Positions 18,324 through 25,568 of a DNA stretch of 25,568 nucleotides are shown in pieces (positions within the stretch are counted from its first letter, which is position 1; every line of letters starts with the position of its first letter). The notes below the pieces were generated by a model, which was not told the origin of the DNA, searched no databases, and worked only from the letters and a program-made list of their open reading frames with translations. The position numbers were made by a program, and so were the translations under genes. The stretch covers positions 9,918-35,485 of the forward strand of contig CDMY01000286.1 in NCBI GenBank assembly GCA_001179505.1, written 5' to 3'. The DNA comes from Vitrella brassicaformis (Eukaryota > Sar > Vitrellaceae).

Positions 18324-21300
18324 ATGGTGGACGAGCACTCAGAGGAAAAGCTATGCCGAGTGAGCAGGACGCGCACGCGGATTGACCGGCGTCAGGGGGG
18401 TCGTCACCGTCGCTCCTCCTCTCTGTCTGTGTCCTCTGTGCGTGCTGTCTGTGTCGTGTGTGCAGTTTTGTCGGTTGGGCGAAGAGGAGGGCGAGCTCTA
18501 CTACCCCTGCAAGTGCTCTGGCTCCATCAAATACATTCACGAAGAGTGCCTCAGGTCAGACACCAAAGAGGACGGAGGTGACTCTGTGTGGGTCTGACTG
18601 GCTGTGTGTGTGTGTGTGTGATCGGCTGGTTCAGGCGTTGGCTGCAGCACCAGGGGTCGACGCACTGCGAGTTGTGCAAGCACGAGTTTCAGTTCGCTCC
18701 CGTGTACGCGGCTGACGCGCCGGAGCGGCTCTCGTACTTCGAGCTTATTCAAGGTGCGCACACGCAACAGGATGTAATCGGCCGATAACGTGGGAAAATG
18801 TCTGTGTTGTGCTTTGTGTGGGTATGTGTGTGGTAGGCATATGGGGTTACGTGAAGGAGTGGAGCAACGTGCTGCTGCGCGTGGTGTATGTCATGACTCT
18901 GTGGCTGGTGCTGCTGCCGTACCTGACCTTCACGGCCGCCAGGATGCTCTTTGTGGGCGGCACACACGGGTTCTTCCCCCAGTCATTCTTCAGGTACGAT
19001 CATCTCATCTGCACACATGGCTGGCTGTCATGACTCTCTCTCTGGGTCTGCGCGTTTGTTTTCAGCTCCATTGCGTATGGTTTGGTGCTCAACATCGGCG
19101 GTCTGCTTCTGCTTTACATCGAGTCGGTCGTCGAGAACATGCTCCTTTCCTTCCACCAGCTCCAGATGCAGCCCGCACAAGGAGGACAGGACGGCGAGCA
19201 GCACGAGGAGCAAAACAACGAGAATGGTGATAGTGGACCACAGCAGCAGCAGCAGCAGCAAGAGCAGCCGCCAGCAGTGGAGACCGGGGACGCGTCCTCC
19301 TCCGTCGACACCCTCTCTCCCCCCCACCCACACATCGAGACCCACCCAGCGTCGCCGGCAGGCGAGCACATTCCGACCACCATCAGAGCTGGCGACACCC
19401 CCACCACGGCCCCATCCACACGAAGACAAGCCGACACACCCACATGGGGCGGGTCCGGGGACGTCGATAGCTCGCTGGGGGCCAGCATGCCGGCACCGTC
19501 TGGTCTGCTCCCGCCCTCACCCACAGTGGGCGCCCAGCCGCCAGAGACCCACAATGGCGAGGCGATAGACCACGGCCTGGCTGCTTTGTCGAATTCCTTC
19601 ACGGCGCTGGTGGGTCGTCTTCGGTTCTACTCGCTGGAGGCAGTGGAGCACCAGCTGTGGTTCGACGCCGAGGACACACAGAATGGAGGGGGGCAGCCGG
19701 CGTTCCTCCAAAACGCGGCGGCGCCCACGCCATCCACCACGCCGACACGGCCGGAGGACGAGGCAGCTTCTGCGGCTGAGCGGCCCATCGACAGGCTGCA
19801 CACGCTCACGGAGCAGGCTGGCGACACGCAGCCACAGCCGCAACCGCAGCCGTCTGAGGCACCGTCGCCGCCCTCTCGGTCTGTGTCGCGGGAAGACACG
19901 CAGCCGCCCGCCGTGTCGGCACCGGAACCACCAGCACCGGAGCCAGCAGCATCGGCTTCAGCAGCATCGGCTTCAGCAGCATCGTCATCGGCAGCAGAGG
20001 AGCCAGCAGCAGGGCCCCCTCTGCCTGGCGCACCAAGCCACTACGCGTCCCCGCCGTTCCCCGTGCTGCGCAACCCCTTCACGGCCTGGCTGTGGGGCAC
20101 CAACGAGCCGTCTCCCAACGACGACCACCCGCCATCCTCTCCTGGCGACTCGGGTGGTGTGCCGCCGCCCTCATCCACGGCGATAGGCCAGCCTGGTGGC
20201 GCGATGGGGCCGGATGGTGTTGTGGGTGAGGTTGCTGAGGCTGCTGGAGGTGTGGGTGATGTTGGGGATGATGGTGACGAGTTCGACCTGGAGGGCGAGG
20301 GCGATGTGCTTGAGGATGAGGTGTGGAACATGGTGGGACTGGTGGGCCCCTGCAAGAAGAGCCTTATCTGCATGGTGAGTGGAGAGGAGGGTGGCGGAGG
20401 CGGGAGAAGGCGTTGTTGGATGATGCGTGTGTGTGGTGTGCTTGTGTTGTTTGTGTTGCCTGCAGATGATGCTGATGTATTCTAACCTGGCGGCGACACT
20501 GCTGCTGCTGGTGATCCCATATTTTGTGGGCCAGTACACAACCATGTGGGGGCTGCAGAAGCTCCTGGAACAGGTACGCAGCGGCACACGCCACAGCGTG
20601 CTCCACTTTCGCGTAATTGATGGTCTTTCTCCATCTCACACAGGCCTTTATAGACGAGCCAGAGGTCCGCACGGCCACCCTGTTCAACCCCTCCCTGGCC
20701 AAGCTGGAGCCCACCATCTTCATGCGACACTGGCCTGACGACAGCGTCCTCTTCCGATCCAACACCACCTCATCACGCAGACGCCCGCCCGCCAGCCGCA
20801 TCGGCGTCCCCGTCGAGAACGTGCAAGTGGAGCTGTGGGCCGTCACTCGGGGCGACAGCGGCGCAGCCGTCCCGGAAGGCACCCCAAAGCCATTCTACAC
20901 CTCTCCCACACCACCGAGATGGCGAGGGCTGTTCCACACGCCAGCACAACCACCGCACCGTGCGGCCAACGACACGCTGCCGTCATCAGGTGTCCCGTTC
21001 CCCTCTCCACGCAAGGCGGGCGGGCGTCGCGTGTCGAGTCCCCAGTCGTCGTACGTGTGGTGCGGCACCTTCTCCACCGAGAGCGGCTATCTCGACGCCA
21101 ACATGTGCCCTGCAACCCAGAAACCCGACACGTGCACGCAGCTGTCTCTGCTGGCGTCTCTGCAGTGCCCACCTCCCCCAGCCTCTGTGCTCGGCCGATG
21201 GGCTGAGAAGCACGGCGGCGATGAGTATGGCGAGGGCAGGGTGACGGCTACATCTGCGGCTGCTGGAGGCATGTATGGGTCGCCTCGGTCGAGCCATCAC

Positions 21301-24010
21301 GGCCGGCGGGTGGCGCTCAAGGTGCGGTCGGCTGTGGCTGGCCTGTGGAGGCGGGCGATGCAGGCCGTCATGGATGCGGCGAGGATACCGGTGGGCACGC
21401 ACATGGACACGGACACAGCAAGCATCGTCTTTCATGTGTGTCGCCGGTCTGCATGTGTGTGTGTGTGTGCAGGATGGTTCCCTCTTGACCATCGACGCCA
21501 CATCCGCACAGCCAGCCGCGGACGAGACGCCCGTCCCCAGGCCGCCTCACCGTGTGGCCCTGCTCCTCAACTTCGACCACCAGAGGGTCCTCAGCTCCAC
21601 CACTGCCAACACCGCAGCGGCGTCACATACGCAGGGGAGAGGAGGAGACAAGAAGGCCACCACCAACCGCACCACCAGCAAAATTCTCTCACCCTCCCCC
21701 ACATGTCCACTGCCCTCGCCCCCCTCGCTCAACACCGGCTCCCAGGGCGTGTGCATGCGGCCCAACCCGTTCGTCAGACGCTTGCCCTCGCTCCACAAGC
21801 TCGCCAGGCCGGAGAAGAGGCCCATCCTGACGACGGTTGGCGAGCGGCAAACGGCGAGCGGCAGCAGTGGCAGTGGTCGGAGGGAGGAGGAGTCGGTGTT
21901 GGTGGCGGAGGGGCGGCTGGACGAGGGCGAGTGGGACCTGCGCTTCGGATTCCGCGTGATACTCAAGGAGGGCGACGGGCATGGTGTCGCCAGCAGTGGC
22001 AGTGGCGATGCGGCGAGGGAGCTGCGTGTGCTGATGGAGGCACCGCTGCCGGGCGAGAGCATCCGGACCGACCTGGTCATCTACCTTGTTGGGTACGCAG
22101 GGAAGGAAAGAGAGACGCATTTGTGTGGGAGAGGGGTCATGTGCCTGGGCTGTGTGTGTTGGTGCAGTGCGCTGGTGAGTCTGACGGCGTTGTTTGTGGG
22201 TGCCGTGTTGGTGGTGTGGCTGGCATTCCTCGTCGCGCTCACGCCGCTCGCCCAGACGCCCACCGTGCAGAGCTTCCTGCAGCTGCTGTGGTATCTGCTG
22301 ACTGAGGGCGGCGCGTGCATGGGCCACGTGTGGATCGACATCAAGAACACTCTCATCGCTTGCGCCGTGTCGTTCGGCATGCCGCTGCACCTGGGCAACC
22401 TGATTATATGGGCGGTGTGCGACGTGGCCTTCCAGGTGCCCCACGCCGTCCGGGCGGCCCTCGTCAACCGATACCTCTTCTTTGGCACGCTCCTAAGGGT
22501 ACGCACACGGAATTATCGATGTGTGACAGGTGTAAATGTGTATTTGGGTGGATACAGGTGTGTCTGGGCTACAGCTATCTGTGCATCTGCACGTTCATCG
22601 AGTCGTGCCTGGTGCGGATCCTCTCGGACGACGCCCTGCGCACCATCCAATCGGGCGACTTCTTCCTAGCGTCCATCTTCGTCCACAGACACCTCTTCTC
22701 GCACGCGGGCGGAGGCAACGCCATTCCGATCCTGTCGGGACACCTCTCAACCAGATCACTCTTCAGGGTATGCCAGCAGAGCAGCCGGATGTTTCCTGGA
22801 TGCGGTCACTGTGTGATTGTGTGTTGTGTGCAGGTGTTGTTGAATCTGCTGGCGGTCCACTCGATCGCCATCTACGTGGTCTTCTACCTGCCTCCCTCGC
22901 TGCTGCGGGTCACCTGCCCAGACCTGCTGCCGGTGCGGATATTCAGATGGTCAAGCACCCCGCCCTCCCACACCCTCTCGCCCGACATGGACGCGCTAAG
23001 CATCCCCCTCGTCACTCCCAACACCACAGCCACCATACCCCTTCACAGCATGGAGCCCGAGAGCAGCGCAGGCGGTCTGGAGCTGGAGTCGCATCTGTGG
23101 TTCCCCATAGAGTTCTTCTCGGTGCACATACTGCTGCCAGGCATTCTCAGATCGCTCAGGGCGTCACAGCACCTCGCTGCGTAAGCCATGAGGGCACCAC
23201 TGGATACACGCAGCTGGCTGCATGCGTGTGTCTCTGTGGCCGTAATGCCTTTGTGCAGGTGGGTTGCGGCAGCACTCGAGTGGTGTCTGTGGCTGATGGG
23301 TCTGGGCTACCTGCTCAAGAAGAACCAGCCCCAGCCGCCAGACGACCAAAGACCACCAGATGACCCCCACCAGGCCGCCGACGACTCCCTCTCATCCACC
23401 AGCGGCCAGTCACACCCCCTCCCTCCCCTCTCCCTCCCCACGACCGAAGCAGACACCCTCAGACCATCCCCGGCACCACCGCATATGATGTTCCCCTCTT
23501 CCCGTCTGGCCGGCCCCGCCTCTCAGTCGGCCTCTGCCAGCGCTGCTGCAAGCGGCAGCCTCTCGCACGCGCACTCATCGCGCTCTTCGTCTTTTCTCGG
23601 CCTGGGTGGGCATTTCTTCCCACACGGCGGCTTACGACGAATCCGCACGCTGAGGATAGAGCTGCCGCGGCTGCCGCCCCTCCCCCCTCTCCCCTTCGCA
23701 CATACGGCTCGGCAATGGAGACGACTACGCATAGTGCTGCCGGCGATACCTGTGGTGTCGACTGTGGCGCGGAGTCTGCCCCCGTTGAGGCTCTTGCCCG
23801 GCCGTGTGACCCACGGGATGCGCCCGGCGTATGTGTATGCGGTGCAGCTGGGGATGAAGGGGGGCGAGCTGGTGTGGAACACTCTCTCCTATACGACGAC
23901 AGTGCTGGCGCCGATAGGGGAGGGGGGGCTGGAGTGGTCGAGAAAGGTGGCGTCGTGGGCCAGGGCGGTGGGCCTGCACATTTGGATAAGGTGAGATGAA
24001 CGCACACGCA

Positions 24011-24048
<38 letters not shown>

Positions 24049-25295
24049 AAGCGCCATTGACAGCAATATGTGTGTGCACCGATGTGTGTGTCTCTGTGTG
24101 TGTGTGTGTTTTGTGTGTTCTTTCAGGCTGCAGCTGCTGATGTTTTCCGTCTTGTTTCTGGCGGTTGCTGTGGTGACCAACACCTTCGTGCTGAGCGTCC
24201 CCCTCGCCCTGGGCCGCTACTTCTTCGCCCCCCTCTCGTCCGAGCTGGCGCATGACTTCCTGCCGCTGTGCGTGGGGGTGACGGCAGCTGCTGCCCTGGT
24301 GCTGCTGGTGGAGAGATCTTCCACATACCTGGCCGCACAGCTCAGAGAGACGCCCAGACAGGTATGGATAGAGACGGAATTGTGCATCCAACACGATCGC
24401 TGCGTTGTCTGCAGGTGATCCTCGGTGGGCTGGCGACGATTCTGCTGATAGTGGTGGTGCTGGGTGTGCTGCCTTTGATGGTGGGCTCGCTGCTGAACGT
24501 TCTGCTGGTGGTGCCGTTGCGTCTGCCGTGGTACCACTCGCCGTCCTTCCTGCCTCTCCACTGCTGGGGCGCCGGGCTCGTCTGCCTCAAGTGCGTCGTC
24601 AGGCTCACTCAGATGGGCGCACTGCAGGGCCTCGGCACCCTCACACAGAGACTCGAAGAGGTGGGTTGAGACGCTGAGACATCCATCCATCCATACAGCC
24701 ATTCATTCCTGACCGTGCTGTCCATCCTCAGGTGCACACACTGTACCGGTCAGTGGGTCTCTTCTCTCTCGAGCTGCACAGGGAGGTTTATCGTCAGCTG
24801 GTCGGCCCAGCCCTCATCGAGCTGGGCCTTCATCTCGCCCTCCCCGCCCTGCTGGCCAAGGCCCTCACACACAGCGGCCGGCTGCTCTGCCTGTGGGAGC
24901 TGGTGAGCTGCCGTCCGCTGCCCTTCGACTGGCGTGCCGTGAGCATGATGGAGGGAGGGGGGGTGTGGTTCTGGGCGGCGTGCTTCCTCCAGAGGTACTG
25001 CTACCACCTGGCACTGCTCGGGCGAATGGTGGTGGTCGGCCTGCCGGCTGCTGGCCGTGCGCTCGACCGGCTGCATCACCAGCTGCGCGACCAGAAGTAC
25101 CTGGTGGCTGCGACCCTCCTCAACTACACCCCCACACCCGAAGATCAGCAGCAGGCCGCTGAGCATGAGACAGCCCCCGAGACAACAGCGGCCCCAGCAT
25201 CGCCACCAACAACAGCAGCGGCATCCCAGCATAGGGAGTGGGACAGTGGTCTGCTTGGGTCTGTGATGAGAGAGAGCCTGCTGGGGAACCTGTGA
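18324..25295 (+). CDS. DOA10: MARCH6/Doa10-type RING-CH E3 ubiquitin ligase, 15 exons, 1949 aa
   Basis: Exons: 18324-18359, 18466-18554, 18635-18753, 18837-18993, 19066-20374, 20466-20573, 20644-21390, 21473-22092, 22168-22498, 22558-22767, 22834-23180, 23259-23990, 24127-24361, 24415-24660, 24732-25295; total 5850 nt. The N-terminal C4HC3 RING-CH finger has C11, C14, C27, C29, H37, C40, C53 and C56, with PCKCSGSIKYIHEECL and CELCKHEFQF, very close to MARCH6/Doa10. Two TM segments follow (exons 4-5), then a roughly 390-residue acidic, Pro/Ser/Ala-rich loop. Many more TM segments follow in exons 6 and 9-15. The end carries RDQKYLVAATLLNY (N1893), resembling the conserved C-terminal element of Doa10. 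The family ubiquitinates ER-membrane, inner-nuclear-membrane and cytosolic quality-control substrates. At 1949 aa it is well longer than human MARCH6 (about 910) or yeast Doa10 (about 1319), mainly because of loops in exons 5, 7-8 and 12. Confidence 0.93.
19241..19261 (+). repeat. (CAG)7 trinucleotide repeat encoding poly-Gln in the E3 ligase
   Basis: An almost pure CAG run in exon 5 encodes seven Gln in the acidic cytosolic loop. It lies in a low-complexity region, so length variation would probably be tolerated. Confidence 0.85.
19944..19988 (+). repeat. Three 15-nt tandem copies encoding an Ala/Ser repeat in the E3 ligase
   Basis: Unit CAGCAGCATCGGCTT occurs at 19944-19958 and 19959-19973, and with two changes at 19974-19988. 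It encodes an ASASA-type repeat within the long loop after TM2. In-frame 15-nt units suggest growth by replication slippage. Confidence 0.85.
20644..22092 (+). other. Large non-TM loop in the E3 ligase (exons 7-8)
   Basis: About 456 residues (607-1062) lie between the TM segment in exon 6 and that in exon 9. The segment has repeated Cys (YVWCG, NMCPA, DTCTQ, LQCPP), one NTT and one NDT glycosylation sequon, and a closing strand-rich part (DLRFGFRVIL, ELRVLMEAPL). This is compatible with a folded, possibly luminal domain with disulfides, interrupted by disordered Ser/Pro segments. I recognise no known domain. Membrane side is uncertain because TM3 topology was not computed. Confidence 0.5.
23998..24053. 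repeat. Compound (CA)n(GA)n microsatellite in E3 ligase intron 12
   Basis: A CA run passes directly into a GA run inside the intron between exons 12 and 13 (23991-24126). A TG run follows near 24068-24112. Intron lengths in this gene are likely polymorphic. Confidence 0.9.
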
Positions 25296-25568
25296 TTGGC
25301 CTGGTTCTTTGCCACTATATGTGCTGCTTGTGTGATGGATTGCCTTTCTGCAGCAGTGGCGGAGGAAAGACGATTGATGGATGGATGCTACGTGAAGGGG
25401 GAGAGGGAGGGGAGAGAGGGAGGAGAGGCGGCGATCGATCGCATGGAGGCTGGCCGGCGGACACAGGGCCTATTATGAGGGATGTTTGTTGAGTATTCCG
25501 TGGTTGGCTGGTTCATTTGTTCAGTGAGTGTATGTGATATGTAGGGCTCGGGGGGGAGGGGGGGGGGG
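25296..25568. other. 3' flank of E3 ligase ending in a G run
   Basis: This stretch follows the ligase stop at 25293-25295 and should hold its 3' UTR. A GA-rich segment (25395-25440) and a G-rich end (25548-25568) are seen. No coding sequence is supported. The terminal G run may be a genuine G tract or mark a hard-to-sequence edge. Confidence 0.6.

Noticed and set aside
23459-24394. 311-codon minus-strand frame
   Set aside because: It is antisense to E3 ligase exons 12-13 and runs through a CA/GA microsatellite; the sense strand encodes conserved TM segments.

Overview
The window is nuclear DNA of a microbial eukaryote. Five protein-coding genes can be assembled, four of them with 5 to 25 exons, separated by short introns (about 50 to 140 bp, most under 100). 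The introns have GT-AG or occasional GC-AG borders and are full of TG/CA and tetranucleotide runs. Exons are GC-rich with G/C-ending codons. The style (tightly packed intron-rich genes, TG-rich introns, an alveolate-like gene set) suggests a photosynthetic alveolate such as the chromerid Vitrella. That assignment is inference from style, not from a database match. Exon joins were placed by hand from splice consensus, reading-phase continuity and family homology. In every complete gene the summed exon length is a multiple of three.

Layout. (1) 1-2713: mostly unassigned sequence. It holds one possible 3' gene end (429-712, one membrane segment and a Pro-rich tail) and some weak minus-strand open frames. 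(2) 2714-7634, plus strand: a 14-exon RND/sterol-sensing-domain permease of the Dispatched/Patched/NPC1 superfamily, 1291 aa. (3) 7635-8749: non-coding, UTR-like sequence. (4) 8750-9571, minus strand: a 3-exon SagB-type nitroreductase (FMN oxidoreductase), 216 aa. It is head-to-head, across only 149 bp, with (5) 9721-15337, plus strand: a 25-exon Slo/BK-type potassium channel, 1308 aa, with a voltage-sensor S4, GYGD filter and two RCK domains. (6) 15338-16782: a microsatellite-rich gap between convergent genes. (7) 16783-18052, minus strand: a 5-exon Lys/Glu/Ala-rich, probably nuclear low-complexity protein, 286 aa. It is divergent across 271 bp from (8) 18324-25295, plus strand: a 15-exon MARCH6/Doa10-type RING-CH E3 ligase of the ER membrane, 1949 aa, unusually long. 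(9) 25296-25568: 3' flank ending in a G run.

The genes do not form one pathway. Three encode large polytopic membrane proteins (transporter, ion channel, ERAD ligase). I found no mobile element, CRISPR array, tRNA or rRNA gene that I could support, and no clear new multi-gene system. The most unusual observations are three GC-AG introns in the channel gene, a channel without a recognisable calcium bowl or S0 helix but with a long linker carrying RRxS/T phosphorylation motifs, the Asp-Asn replacement in the permease TM4 motif, and the large lineage-specific loops of the Doa10-like ligase.
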